A stretch of DNA of 64,000 bases from contig CAKONC010000002.1 in the NCBI GenBank assembly GCA_934096985.1, forward strand, positions 1 to 64,000, written 5' to 3'. Of the stretch, positions 8,433 through 17,148 are shown in pieces. Within the stretch, counting starts at the first letter, position 1; each line of letters begins with the position of its first letter. Source of the stretch: an uncultured Bacilli bacterium. Its GTDB lineage: Bacteria > Bacillota_I > Bacilli_A > RF39 > UBA660. The notes beneath the pieces are model-generated. The model was not told the DNA's origin, searched no databases, and worked only from the letters and a program-made list of their open reading frames with translations. The translations under genes were made by a program, and so were the position numbers.

Positions 8433-9248
8433 TTATAACCTACGCTCTGCTCTTTGTTTTTGAGAATCGTGAGGAATATAATTTGCACCATTTAAAATAA
8501 CATTCATGTGTTCTATAATTTGCTTGATTTTCTCCGGATATTGGGCCATATTGTTATCTAAAGAATTTTGCATGGCAGATAAAAATCCATCAATAGAGAT
8601 CCAATCAAATCGATTTTGTGCTTTACAATAATTAAGAAATTTTGTTAAATAATCAGATAGCCGTTCTGTATAACTAGTGTCATCATCATATGTATGAACT
8701 ACTCCGATTCCATCAAAATCAGGAATAAATGGCTGGTGAACACCTAGACAAGAACTAACAACTTTATTCTTATTAATATAGTCATTTAATTTTGTGACAT
8801 CTTCTTCATTTTCTAAATTAATAACCATAGAATCACTTCTTATACTTCCAGAAATTTTAGAATTAGAAACAATACCATTGTCACATAAAAAATTAATTAT
8901 AGCGGGTGCAACAAAGCCATAGTAAGCAGGATTTATAGGAATATAAACTTTCCACTCATAATTAGGCTTTCTACCATCTCTTGGAATATTTGTATCAAAA
9001 AATTGCCATTCATCATTTAAGCTTCCACTGCCTATCCAGCATTTACCTTCGTTTTCCTTTTGATTTAACTCGTTTAATATTTGTTGTTTTATTTCATCTG
9101 CTAACTGTTTACCTGCTAAATTCGAAGCTATTCCATAATTTTTAAATGCCTTATAAATCTCCTTGTTAGTAAGTAAACCATTTGGGATTTTAGCATAGCC
9201 TTGTAATTTTGACATAACCTCATTTATTGTTTCTTTCTGACTTAACAT
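8433..9248 (-). CDS. Hypothetical protein, 271 aa
   Basis: Not recognised. The ATG at 9248 is chosen because AAGGAG lies nine bases upstream; a GTG at 9257 would abut that site. The protein is soluble: an N-terminal helical part (TINEVMSKLQGYAKIPNG, then KQLADEIKQQILNEL), a middle part rich in Trp, Tyr and Pro (WIGSGSLNDEWQF, VYIPINPAYYGFVAP), and a VVHTYDDDTSYTERL segment. It sits in the redox-gene cluster without an obvious partner. Confidence 0.6.
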   Translation of the reverse strand: MLSQKETINEVMSKLQGYAKIPNGLLTNKEIYKAFKNYGIASNLAGKQLADEIKQQILNELNQKENEGKCWIGSGSLNDEWQFFDTNIPRDGRKPNYEWKVYIPINPAYYGFVAPAIINFLCDNGIVSNSKISGSIRSDSMVINLENEEDVTKLNDYINKNKVVSSCLGVHQPFIPDFDGIGVVHTYDDDTSYTERLSDYLTKFLNYCKAQNRFDWISIDGFLSAMQNSLDNNMAQYPEKIKQIIEHMNVILNGANYIPHDSQKQRAERRL

Positions 9249-9282
9249 TAATAACACTCCTTATAGTATTAAATGATACGCT

Positions 9283-9846
9283 TTAATTAATACTTAGTTT
9301 TTCTTCAATAGTTAACTGGCCAATATTTATAAATTCTTGCATAACTTGGTTAATGCCAATCTTGCTTTTCCACCAATCAGTTTTACTAATATTTCTGCCA
9401 TCCACAACTCCATAAAAATCACATTTTTCTATGGGAAAGTTATATTTTTTTGCATTCATATACCATCTTCTGGCAACAAAATCTTTAGCTATTCGAAGAA
9501 TTTTATTAAATTTATTGACATCAACTAATTTATCAATATTTTTTAGTATTTCAGGATTACTTATATATTTATCACTAATAATTATTTTATTAGTAAATCC
9601 TTTTTCTTTTAATAAATCTATTAATATACTTGCGCTTCTTACGTTTTCATTTGCATGACCTTCACAAATAATAAATAAAGTATTTTCATCAATAATATTT
9701 TTTTCTAACATTATTGCCATATCATTAGCAAGGCTTACTTCAGCCCAATCAGCATTTATAATTAATAAATCATAATGGGATAGTTCATCTAAACTTTTTC
9801 CTATAAATATAAAATCAGTAATATCTTTTATTGTATCGGGATTCAT
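9283..9846 (-). CDS. YdcF/DUF218-like protein (divergent)
   Basis: A 187-aa soluble protein with a Rossmann-like core: DLLIINADWAEVSLANDMAI, then LFIICEGHANENVRSASIL and NKIIISDKYISNPEILKNI. The order (strand, EGHA loop, helix, second strand with a serine-rich loop, RIAKDFVARR helix) matches cytosolic DUF218/YdcF proteins, which bind nucleotides but have no settled reaction. It follows a TGGAGTG ribosome site. A better-conserved, membrane-bound member is at 57515-58252. Confidence 0.55.
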   Translation of the reverse strand: MNPDTIKDITDFIFIGKSLDELSHYDLLIINADWAEVSLANDMAIMLEKNIIDENTLFIICEGHANENVRSASILIDLLKEKGFTNKIIISDKYISNPEILKNIDKLVDVNKFNKILRIAKDFVARRWYMNAKKYNFPIEKCDFYGVVDGRNISKTDWWKSKIGINQVMQEFINIGQLTIEEKLSIN

Positions 9847-9869
9847 TTTTGCACTCCAGTAATATTATT

Positions 9870-10337
9870 TTATTTTTTTATCCAATCTAAAACATCATCA
9901 CTATTAACACTATTTAATGTTTTACCACTTACAAAATTAATATTTGGATATTTTTCTTTCAAATGTTTTAAACTTCCTGCAAAAGATGATCCACCTGATG
10001 TAACAAAAACGTATACATTTTTATGTGTTAAGTCGTTTTCTTCAATAAATGTATCAATAATGGATGGTTCTTTATACCACCATACTGGAAAACCAATAAT
10101 TATATTTTCATAATTATCAAGATTTTCTACCCTACTTTTAACCTCAGGTCTAATACTTTCATTCTCAGATTCAATAGTTGTTCTACTATTTTTATCATTC
10201 CAATCTAAATCTTTACTCGTATATTTATTTACTGGCTCTATTTCAAATAAATCAGCACCAATCAAACTAGAAAGCGTTTGTGCAATATTTTTGGTTGTAC
10301 CAGTAGCCGAAAAATAACATATTAAATTTTTCTTCAT
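9870..10337 (-). CDS. Flavodoxin
   Basis: A 155-aa flavodoxin: the FMN phosphate loop is CYFSATGTTKNIAQ near residue 7, the ring-stacking loop GFPVWWYKEPSI, and FVTSGGSSFAGSL the third loop. Start at 10337 follows TAGGATGGTT; the upstream ATG at 10343 would overlap that site. The membrane-flavodoxin gene ends at 10345, so the two are coupled. Its three-residue PVWWY motif resembles the one at 7926-8405, suggesting a common origin. Confidence 0.85.
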   Translation of the reverse strand: MKKNLICYFSATGTTKNIAQTLSSLIGADLFEIEPVNKYTSKDLDWNDKNSRTTIESENESIRPEVKSRVENLDNYENIIIGFPVWWYKEPSIIDTFIEENDLTHKNVYVFVTSGGSSFAGSLKHLKEKYPNINFVSGKTLNSVNSDDVLDWIKK

Positions 10338-10344
10338 AACCATC

Positions 10345-11244
10345 CTACCTTACATTTTTTATTTTACCATATCTTACACATATTGATGTAAATTTTTCGC
10401 ATTTTTTACCTACAATTTTGTAAACCTCACCTTTTACATTTAAAAAGTTAGATTTCATAAAATGGGTTAAAACAAGCTCGTAAGAATTAATATCACTTTT
10501 GTATTTATAGCAAAAATCTTTTATTGGAGCAGATAAACTAAATACCCATATAGGACTTACTATGATAACTTTATCATAATCTTTTAAATTAAAATTAATA
10601 TTTTTTGTATCCATACGCCATTTATGCATATTAAATCTACCACACCACCAAAAGCCAAGTGTACCTGATGTTTTTTCTGTTGTAGTTAATTCATATATAT
10701 TACTATTTTCTTTGCTGGCTATCATATAAGCAACTTTTTTCGTATAACCCATTCTTGAAAAATATACAACAACAGTTTTAGATTTTCTATTAATCAAATA
10801 ATCATCTTCGTTAAAAGAAAAACTTTCTTGAGTATAAAATATTAAAGTAATAAGTCCCGCTAAAAACTCCATAAATCCAAATATAAAATAGCTTATTGAA
10901 AGAAAATTTCTTGGAAAAATTATAAACTGAATTGTTATCCAAAGCATTAAAGTTATGCCAAATATCATTCCTAGAATTATACCAATTTTTTTATTTTTCA
11001 AAAGTAAATAAAATGCCGTAATATTTGTAATTCCGTTAACAATTAAAAGCATAATTCCTGAAAAAATATAATTTTGAAAAAGCATATTACTTAAAGGCAA
11101 ACATTTAAAATAAGAAAGAAGATTTTCCATATAAAGAATACTTCCATCAGGTTTAATAAACATACATATACTTCCAAAAATTGCGTCAATTCCAATAAAA
11201 AGACACCAAAACATTAGTATTTTCTTTACTTTTTTATATCTCAT
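10345..11244 (-). CDS. Membrane protein fused to a flavodoxin-like domain
   Basis: A 299-aa two-part protein. Residues 1-145 hold about four membrane segments (near 9-29, 52-80, 86-110 and 115-140). Residues 157-299 form a flavodoxin-like domain: VVVYFSRMGYTKKVAY matches the phosphate loop, and VIIVSPIWVFSLSAPI the ring loop (Trp-Val in place of the usual Trp-Trp-Tyr). The fusion suggests membrane-tethered electron transfer, or a protoporphyrinogen-oxidase HemG-like role (HemG is a flavodoxin on the membrane), though HemG lacks an N-terminal membrane domain of this kind. Adjacent to the flavodoxin at 9870. Confidence 0.7.
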   Translation of the reverse strand: MRYKKVKKILMFWCLFIGIDAIFGSICMFIKPDGSILYMENLLSYFKCLPLSNMLFQNYIFSGIMLLIVNGITNITAFYLLLKNKKIGIILGMIFGITLMLWITIQFIIFPRNFLSISYFIFGFMEFLAGLITLIFYTQESFSFNEDDYLINRKSKTVVVYFSRMGYTKKVAYMIASKENSNIYELTTTEKTSGTLGFWWCGRFNMHKWRMDTKNINFNLKDYDKVIIVSPIWVFSLSAPIKDFCYKYKSDINSYELVLTHFMKSNFLNVKGEVYKIVGKKCEKFTSICVRYGKIKNVR

Positions 11245-11268
11245 AACTACATTCCTATTTTATTGTAA

Positions 11269-11292
11269 CAAAAAAGGTAGTAAAAAACTACC
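11269..11292 (-). terminator. Intrinsic terminator
   Basis: On the minus strand GGTAGTTTTTTACTACC folds into a hairpin followed by a T run. It ends transcripts from the DUF1287 and DUF1697-stub side before the flavodoxin pair. Confidence 0.75.
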
Positions 11293-11313
11293 GATTAATA
11301 ATTACTTATAATT

Positions 11314-11448
11314 TTAGCTACTCATTTTGAACATATTTCTAATAGCTTTTTCATATCCATTTGATTCTAAATTACCCTTTAAATCACTCATAAATATTTT
11401 GTTTTTACCACTTATATTTGTGTCTCTTAATAAAATAATATATTTCAT
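11314..11448 (-). pseudogene. DUF1697-family stub (44 codons)
   Basis: A 44-codon frame starting MKYIILLRDTNISGKNKIFM matches the strongly conserved opening of DUF1697 proteins (MKYI-LLRG-INVGGKNK). Complete members run to about 175 aa; here the frame stops at 11314 shortly after the first 30 family residues and the rest is missing. It is a truncated remnant, or a short expressed peptide, between the DUF1287 gene and a terminator. Confidence 0.6.
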
Positions 11449-11460
11449 ACTACCCTTTCT

Positions 11461-12102
11461 TTAACTAACTTTATAGTGACCCACAATATCTTTTCTTTGC
11501 TCTAAAATATCTTCTTCATAATACAATTGATATGGAGTTGCATGATGAAGTACAAATGCAACTCCATTTTTATTTCTTTTATCAGAAACAATTCCTATAT
11601 GATTATTAAAAATAACTATATCTCCACCTTGCCAATTTGATATATCATAAATATCATTTGTAAGTTTTATAGCGTTATTTTCAAAATAAATTTTTAGATT
11701 TTTTACTCTTCGAAAATCAATATTTTCATCAATTACATCTATGCCATATAATTCTTTATGGTTATTTATGTCTTCATTTACAAGTTTTTTTAGATCATAG
11801 CCAGCACCTTTTAAGCCAAAAGAAACAACATCGGTACATACTCCATAGTTATCATCGGGATAACCACCTATATAATATTTACTTTTATATTTTGGCTTTG
11901 TGGCAAGATATTTTTTCGTGCTTTCTAAAATATCTGTTTCATCATCAATTCCATCATTATCAAAGTCAATATTACTAATATACTTTTCAATTCCAAAATC
12001 CTTATTTTCATATTTCCTATGAGGAATATAATTAAATATATATAGTAGATAAATGATAACTAATATTAAAATGATTATAATAACAAACTTAATTTTTTTC
12101 AT
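11461..12102 (-). CDS. DUF1287-domain protein with N-terminal membrane anchor
   Basis: A 213-aa protein: an N-terminal signal-anchor (about residues 4-24), then an extracellular domain with DGIDDETDIL and the NlpC/P60-like order Cys (YGVCTDVVSFGLKGAG), a WQGGDIVIFNNHIGIVSD strand pair with His, and VLHHATP. These are the hallmarks of DUF1287, thought to be papain-like peptidases or amidases acting outside the membrane. Downstream of the acetyltransferase group with a short gap; probably one operon. Confidence 0.75.
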   Translation of the reverse strand: MKKIKFVIIIILILVIIYLLYIFNYIPHRKYENKDFGIEKYISNIDFDNDGIDDETDILESTKKYLATKPKYKSKYYIGGYPDDNYGVCTDVVSFGLKGAGYDLKKLVNEDINNHKELYGIDVIDENIDFRRVKNLKIYFENNAIKLTNDIYDISNWQGGDIVIFNNHIGIVSDKRNKNGVAFVLHHATPYQLYYEEDILEQRKDIVGHYKVS

Positions 12103-12113
12103 ATTTATCCTAC

Positions 12114-12317
12114 TTATAATTTACTAAATAAAATATACTTTTCTTTTAACGAAATTTTTTTCACTTCATAGCCATAATTTTTTAAATCTTTTTTACATTT
12201 TAAAAATGTATGATTTATATTAAATCCTAATATATTTTTAATTTCACCAAAAGAAAGTTTTAAACTTTCCTTATTTTGGCTTTTTATATATTCCCATAAA
12301 AGTTTATAACTATTCAT
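12114..12317 (-). CDS. Small protein, 67 aa, unknown
   Basis: Start ATG at 12317 with AAAAAGGTG upstream. It encodes MNSYKLLWEYIKSQ, a SFGEIKNILGF helix, and an HTFLKCKKDLKNYGYEV segment that looks like a winged-helix core. Similar small proteins accompany acetyltransferases in Firmicutes, but I cannot name the family. It starts right after the GNAT gene stops, so it is in the same operon. Confidence 0.55.
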   Translation of the reverse strand: MNSYKLLWEYIKSQNKESLKLSFGEIKNILGFNINHTFLKCKKDLKNYGYEVKKISLKEKYILFSKL

Positions 12318-12318
12318 A

Positions 12319-12732
12319 TTAATCACCTTTTTTTAGCCACATATACATGCCTTCTTCAGCAACTTCTTTTTTGACTTTAAATCCGAAATTTGAATAAAAT
12401 TTCTCTTTTCCTGGTGCGGATAGTAATTGAATCATCATTTCTTCACCATCTTGCATTTGACTTTGAATATACTTAATTAAAGATTTAATAAGGGCTTTCC
12501 CATAACCTTTTTCTTGAAAATCAGGTTTTACTACAACATCCATAATAAGACCAGCATAGCCACCATTAGTTACAAAGCTTGCCATTCCAATAGCATTATT
12601 ATCTAAAACATATTTTACATTTATACCATTTTTAAGTGATATTTCAAGTAGTCTTTCCGAAGGAATTTTCCATGAAACCGAAGACATTATATCAATGTAT
12701 TCTTCTTTAGTTAAAGTATTATACTCAATCAT
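12319..12732 (-). CDS. GNAT-family N-acetyltransferase
   Basis: A 137-aa GNAT enzyme: MDVVVKPDFQEKGYGKALIKSL carries the acetyl-CoA-binding motif A (Q/RxxGxG/A), and FYSNFGFKV is motif B with the usual Phe-Gly-Phe. The true start is the ATG at 12732, overlapping the TGA of the upstream acetyltransferase (ATGA). The substrate cannot be deduced. Second gene of a compact group: small membrane protein, sugar acetyltransferase, GNAT, small protein, DUF1287. Confidence 0.8.
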   Translation of the reverse strand: MIEYNTLTKEEYIDIMSSVSWKIPSERLLEISLKNGINVKYVLDNNAIGMASFVTNGGYAGLIMDVVVKPDFQEKGYGKALIKSLIKYIQSQMQDGEEMMIQLLSAPGKEKFYSNFGFKVKKEVAEEGMYMWLKKGD

Positions 12733-13280
12733 TTTTGCTCTCTTATTACTCTGCAAGGGTTACCACAGGCTATAACATTTGATGGCACATCTTTTGTAAC
12801 CACGCTTCCAGCTCCTACTACAACATTATTTCCAATACTAACTCCTGGCATAACACAAACATTTCCACCAAGCCAAACATCATTACCAACCTTAATTGGC
12901 TTTGCATACTCTCCTTTTTTTCTTTCATCTTTATCAAGAGGATGACCTGATGTATAAAATCCACAGTTAGGGCCAATAAATACATTATCTCCAAATGTTA
13001 CTTTATTTGCATCCAATATAACTAAATTATGATTAGCGTAAAAATTTTCACCTATTTCAATATTAAAACCATAATCACAATAAAATGTAGGCATAATAGT
13101 AAATTTTTCACCAGTTTTAGAAAAAAGTTTCTTTAAGATTTTATTTCTTTCTTCAGTTGAAGTAATATCGACACTATTATATAACTGGCAAAGTTTTTTA
13201 GCATTCATAAGTTTTTTAGTAAGATTTTCATCTTCTGCATTATACATTATGCCTTCTAACATTTTTTCTTCTTCTGTCAT
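12729..13280 (-). CDS. Maltose/galactoside-type sugar O-acetyltransferase
   Basis: A 183-aa left-handed beta-helix acetyltransferase of the Maa/LacA type. The N-terminal Mac domain (EKMLEGIMYNAEDENL) is followed by hexapeptide repeats, the YTSGHPLD segment with the catalytic His, and the closing WLGGNVCVMPGVSIGNNVVVGAGSVV repeats. It transfers acetyl from acetyl-CoA to a sugar hydroxyl. Length is typical. It overlaps its neighbours at both ends by ATGA junctions. Confidence 0.88.
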   Translation of the reverse strand: MTEEEKMLEGIMYNAEDENLTKKLMNAKKLCQLYNSVDITSTEERNKILKKLFSKTGEKFTIMPTFYCDYGFNIEIGENFYANHNLVILDANKVTFGDNVFIGPNCGFYTSGHPLDKDERKKGEYAKPIKVGNDVWLGGNVCVMPGVSIGNNVVVGAGSVVTKDVPSNVIACGNPCRVIREQK

Positions 13281-13480
13281 ATATTTTTTTTTCCTTTTTT
13301 TGACATACTACGTACAGTGGCAATAATTCCCACTAAATTTGTGGCTATAGATAGTCCTAAAAGTACACCACTTGAAAAATCTCCAAAATTAGAGCTTACT
13401 TTACTACTAAAAAATATATTACTTAAATAAAGTAAGTTTCCAAGTATAATTAAAAATATTCCATAATTTTCTTTGTTCAT
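13277..13480 (-). CDS. Small membrane protein, 67 aa
   Basis: Two predicted membrane segments (about 5-22 and 37-56) with a short SSKVSSNFGDFSSG loop and a basic C-terminus (SMSKKGKKNI). The stop TGA overlaps the ATG of the sugar acetyltransferase, so it is first in that operon. No family recognised. Confidence 0.6.
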   Translation of the reverse strand: MNKENYGIFLIILGNLLYLSNIFFSSKVSSNFGDFSSGVLLGLSIATNLVGIIATVRSMSKKGKKNI

Positions 13481-13521
13481 TTTATCCCTCCATAAAAATT
13501 ATATATTATAGATTAAATTAT

Positions 13522-14409
13522 TTAAAGTTTTTCTTTTATAATATCATCATTTTCAATATGACCTATCAAAAGACTAGACTTTGGATCATGTTTTAGAAAA
13601 TTTTGATTTACTATTTTTTCATCAAAATTTGCATAACAATATTTACACATATGTTTGCAAGTATTATACACGCCAATATCAACCATTGATACACACTCAC
13701 ATTTTCTTTCTTTTCTTGCAACCCAAGTTTTATTAAAAACTTTGCCAGTTAATTTATAAGCAAGAGATTTTGACATACACTCACCCTTAATAAAACCATA
13801 TTCATTTAAATTTCTTTCTTCGAAACACGTATGAACCAAAATACTATTTTCCCTTGCACTTTTACTAAAATTTATTCCAATAGTTTTATAATCATTTTCC
13901 GTAAAATTTCTATATTTTATATAATTTTTATTTTTCAAAGTGTTTTTATATTCATCTAAAAAAGATACTATTATTTTATCGACATAACCAGAAAGGTTTT
14001 TGCATAATTTATCAAAAGCTCTTACATGATAATCTAAATTATATTTTTCACTTATAAATATTGGATCATATCTTACAACTACATTTTCTTTACCAAGAAT
14101 ATTAGAAAGTTTTTTTACAGCTTCAATAATGAGTTTTTTATCCGGTACAAATGGTTCAATATCTTTATTATACGGAGTTATTGTAATATGAAAAATAATG
14201 GGAATTTTAATTTCACTAATCCTAGATAATATTGGTAAGGGATTTTTTGTACAAAACAAGATAGCATCAACGTTTTTAAAATAAATTCTATTTACTATTT
14301 TTTGATAAAAAGGATTTCTAACATCTACATATCCATCATGAAGCCTATTAAAAAACCAATCAGAATAAAAGGCCACTATATCAGTTCTTCCGCTTACATT
14401 TAATATCAT
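13522..14409 (-). CDS. DUF1848 family protein
   Basis: A 295-aa protein opening MILNVSGRTDIVAFYSDWF, the standard DUF1848 start, with CTKNPLP near residue 53 and the C-terminal cysteine cluster CECVSMVDIGVYNTCKHMCKYCYANF. The cysteine pattern resembles an iron-sulfur site of radical-SAM-like proteins and the family is a TIM-barrel type of unknown reaction. Good ribosome site (AAAGGAGA). It follows the cadA terminator and is likely transcribed on its own. Confidence 0.8.
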   Translation of the reverse strand: MILNVSGRTDIVAFYSDWFFNRLHDGYVDVRNPFYQKIVNRIYFKNVDAILFCTKNPLPILSRISEIKIPIIFHITITPYNKDIEPFVPDKKLIIEAVKKLSNILGKENVVVRYDPIFISEKYNLDYHVRAFDKLCKNLSGYVDKIIVSFLDEYKNTLKNKNYIKYRNFTENDYKTIGINFSKSARENSILVHTCFEERNLNEYGFIKGECMSKSLAYKLTGKVFNKTWVARKERKCECVSMVDIGVYNTCKHMCKYCYANFDEKIVNQNFLKHDPKSSLLIGHIENDDIIKEKL

Positions 14410-14425
14410 ATTTTTCTCCTTTAAA

Positions 14426-14454
14426 AAGAAAAAAGCAAAACTTTATTGTTTGCT
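14426..14454 (-). terminator. Intrinsic terminator of the cad operon
   Basis: AGCAAAC and GTTTTGCT on the minus strand pair around the cadA stop codon and are followed by a T-rich run. Confidence 0.65.
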
Positions 14455-16479
14455 AAATTTCTTAAGTATTCTAAGGGTATTTAAAATTGTAATAAGAGTT
14501 ACACCAGTATCGGCAAAAACTGCAAACCACATATTAGCAAGTCCAAATATACTTAGGCTAAGTATAGCAATTTTAACGCTCATTGCAAATATTAAATTTT
14601 CTTTAATAACCATTTTTGTATATTTAGAAATATTTATTGCTAAAGGTATTTTTTCTAAGTCATCACTCATAAGTACTACATCACTTGCTTCGATTGCACT
14701 ATCAGTTCCAACGCCACCCATAGAAATACCAATATCAGCACGTTTTAAAGTTGGAGCATCATTCACCCCATCACCTACAAAAGCAAGTACCTTTTCATTT
14801 TCATGCACTTTTTCATAATGTGCAAACTTTTCTTGAGGAAGCATTTCATAATTTATTTCATCAATGCCAAGCTTTTTGCCTATTTCTAAAGCCGATAGTT
14901 TTTTATCTCCAGTAAACATATATGTTTTAATATTTAAATTCTTAAGCTTAGCAATAACTTTTTTTGCTTTGGGTTTAATACCATCATCAATATCAACGGT
15001 GGCAATATGTATTCCATTTATATTTAAATGCAAAGTTCCCTCTTTATCACAAGAGCAAGCTTTCTTACTACCAATTATTACTTTTTTATTACCTATCTCA
15101 TAAGATATACCTTTTCCTGTAGTTTCCTTAAAGTTTTTAACTTTTGATGTATCAATTTTTTTATTTGATAGTTTTAATATTGATTTTGCAATTGGATGAT
15201 TAGAAAATGTTTCTCCCATTACAAGATAATTAATAACATCCTCTTTACTATATTTGTCATCCTCAATTTTAATATCATTTACTTTAAATGAACCATTTGT
15301 AAGTGTTCCGGTTTTATCAAAAATAATACCTGTAATGTTTCCTAGATTATCTAAAAAATTACTGCCTTTAATCAAAATACCATTTTTTGAAGCAGCACCA
15401 ATTCCCGTAAAATAAGAAAGAGGCACAGATATTGCTATAGCACATGGACAAGATATTACTAAAAATGTTAAAGCTCTATAAATACTTTGAGAATATGTAA
15501 CGCTACTTATAATCGGCAAAAAAACGCCTACAATTAAAGCAAGAAGTAGTACAACTGGTGTATATATTTTACTAATCTTAGATATTGTTGTTTCTGTTTT
15601 AGCCTTTTTATCAGTGGCATTTTCTAAAAGTTCTAATACTTTAGCAACTGTAGAGTTTTCAAATGTAGATGTTGCTTTTATTTCAAGAACATCTTCTAAA
15701 TTAATAAATCCAGAAAGTACTTTATCTTGAACTTTTACTTTTGTACTTTCACTTTCTCCTGTAATCGAAGAAGTATCAAGATATGAAGAGCCTTTTATAA
15801 CCACACCATCAACTGGAACTTTCTCTCCTTTTTTAACTATTAAAATATCACCAATATTTACATCTTCAACGTTAATAGTTATAGTTTTATTTCCCTCTTT
15901 TTTATTTGCATAAATACTTTTTATATCCATTAAATCTTTAATTGATTTTCGGGAATTATTTATGGCCTTTTCCTCTAAAATCTTACCAATTGTATAAAGC
16001 ACTATAACCATCATGCCTTCCATGGCTTCACCTAATATAAATGCACCAATACAAGAAATTAATATCAAAGCATTTTCGTTAATTGACTTTCCATAGACTA
16101 ATATTTTAAAGGCATTTATTGCAACTTTGTAAAGTAAAAGAATATAGGAAATCATTAATAAAATTAACTTTATTGTATTTGAAACATTTAAATAAGAACC
16201 TAATAGTCCAAAGATAATACCAATTATTAATATACTTAAATGATATTCTTTTTTATTTTCATTTTCTTCACTACTAATATAAGCATCAGGCTCTACACTT
16301 TTAATTAATTTATTAACACTTTCAATACTTATATCTTTATCTGTTTCATAAGAAATCATCATTGTATTAAAATTTACTTTAACATTTTTAAAGTTTTCAT
16401 TTTTATTAAGATTTTCTTCAATTTCTCTTGCACAATTTGCACAATCTAAATTATTTATTTTATATTTATATTTGCTCAT
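14443..16479 (-). CDS. cadA: Cadmium/zinc-exporting P1B-type ATPase
   Basis: A 678-aa heavy-metal ATPase. The N-terminal HMA domain carries the metal site LDCANC (Cys13, Cys16). The actuator TGES is at 240-243, the CPC metal-transport motif at 344-346, the phosphorylation site DKTGT from Asp388, and GDGVNDAPTL is near residue 590. CPC plus an ArsR-type partner indicates Cd/Zn/Pb export (P1B-2) rather than Cu. It starts within the end of cadC (14-bp overlap) behind AGGAGGAGA, so the two are coupled. ATP hydrolysis pumps metal out of the cell. Confidence 0.9.
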   Translation of the reverse strand: MSKYKYKINNLDCANCAREIEENLNKNENFKNVKVNFNTMMISYETDKDISIESVNKLIKSVEPDAYISSEENENKKEYHLSILIIGIIFGLLGSYLNVSNTIKLILLMISYILLLYKVAINAFKILVYGKSINENALILISCIGAFILGEAMEGMMVIVLYTIGKILEEKAINNSRKSIKDLMDIKSIYANKKEGNKTITINVEDVNIGDILIVKKGEKVPVDGVVIKGSSYLDTSSITGESESTKVKVQDKVLSGFINLEDVLEIKATSTFENSTVAKVLELLENATDKKAKTETTISKISKIYTPVVLLLALIVGVFLPIISSVTYSQSIYRALTFLVISCPCAIAISVPLSYFTGIGAASKNGILIKGSNFLDNLGNITGIIFDKTGTLTNGSFKVNDIKIEDDKYSKEDVINYLVMGETFSNHPIAKSILKLSNKKIDTSKVKNFKETTGKGISYEIGNKKVIIGSKKACSCDKEGTLHLNINGIHIATVDIDDGIKPKAKKVIAKLKNLNIKTYMFTGDKKLSALEIGKKLGIDEINYEMLPQEKFAHYEKVHENEKVLAFVGDGVNDAPTLKRADIGISMGGVGTDSAIEASDVVLMSDDLEKIPLAINISKYTKMVIKENLIFAMSVKIAILSLSIFGLANMWFAVFADTGVTLITILNTLRILKKFSKQ

Positions 16480-16849
16480 TTTCTCCTCCTAACTGATGAT
16501 TAATATGTTCAACACCAATTTCGTATAATTTACTTATATGTTCATCATCTAAAGTATAATACACTTCTTTGCCAGATTTTCTTGATTTAACAATTTTTTT
16601 ATTTCGAAGCACTGCAAGCTGATGAGAAACTAGTGATTTACTGATATTTAGGGCATTTGCTATATCACAAACACACATTTCATTATTATCTAAACACCAT
16701 AATATTTTTATTCTCGTAGGATCACCAATAGTTTTAAATACCTCAGAAAGTTTTATTAATGTAACTTCATCAGGTTTATTTTTTAGTGCTTTTTGCACAG
16801 CATCTTGATGTATTATATTGCAATCACAGTTGCAATTACACTCTTTCAT
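16466..16849 (-). CDS. cadC: ArsR/SmtB-family metal-sensing repressor (CadC-like)
   Basis: A 127-aa winged-helix repressor. The N-terminus is Cys-rich (ECNCNCDCN, a CadC-like alpha-N metal ligand region), the recognition part has MCVCDIANALNISKSLVSHQLAVL (alpha-3 with the ELCVCD-type Cys pair), and the end has DEHISKLYEIGVEHINH, the alpha-5 Zn-site pattern. It should bind the two dyads at 16864-16911 and release them on Cd/Zn/Pb binding. It is first in the operon, followed by cadA. Confidence 0.9.
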   Translation of the reverse strand: MKECNCNCDCNIIHQDAVQKALKNKPDEVTLIKLSEVFKTIGDPTRIKILWCLDNNEMCVCDIANALNISKSLVSHQLAVLRNKKIVKSRKSGKEVYYTLDDEHISKLYEIGVEHINHQLGGENEQI

Positions 16850-16863
16850 TTTTTCTCCTTATG

Positions 16864-16881
16864 GTTGAATATATGTTCAAC
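16864..16881. promoter_or_regulatory. ArsR/CadC operator 1
   Basis: GTTGAATATATGTTCAAC is a near-perfect palindrome of the SmtB/ArsR operator type (TGAAxxxxxxTTCA), between the -10 box and the cadC start. Confidence 0.75.
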
Positions 16882-16887
16882 TATTTA

Positions 16888-16917
16888 ATTATATATGAAT
16901 ATGCGTTCAACTGTCAA
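16888..16917 (-). promoter_or_regulatory. cadC-cadA promoter
   Basis: Perfect hexamers on the minus strand: TTGACA (16917-16912), an 18-bp spacer and TATAAT (16893-16888). Operator 2 lies in the spacer and operator 1 just downstream, so repressor binding would block polymerase. Confidence 0.85.
16894..16911. promoter_or_regulatory. ArsR/CadC operator 2
   Basis: TATGAATATGCGTTCAAC repeats the operator 1 half-sites (TGAA, TTCA) and fills the spacer between -35 and -10. Confidence 0.7.
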
Positions 16918-17108
16918 TACATAAAAAATGTTTACACAAAAAAAATAAGCTAAAGTAAATTATTATATTCATAAATTTAAAAATTTAGTAAAATTTCTTA
17001 CTAATAAAATATTTAATAAAAATAATAAATATTATAAAGTTACTTATATATTAGATTATAATTAAATTAATAATAATTATATGCTTTCAAATAATGATAA
17101 ATAAGTGC

Positions 17109-17148
17109 TTAAAAAAGAAAATGATGATTACGAATTGTTATCATCATT
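17109..17148 (-). terminator. Intrinsic terminator
   Basis: AATGATGAT and ATCATCATT pair on the minus strand around the stop codon of the gene ending at 17147, followed by TTTCTTTTTT. The rest of 16920-17146 shows no gene. Confidence 0.8.

Noticed and set aside
14450..14818. Plus-strand frame of 122 codons opposite cadA
   Set aside because: Complement shadow of the conserved ATPase coding sequence; no ribosome site or family match.
16920..17108. Gene in the AT-rich gap upstream of cadC
   Set aside because: Only short frames without ribosome sites; very low complexity.
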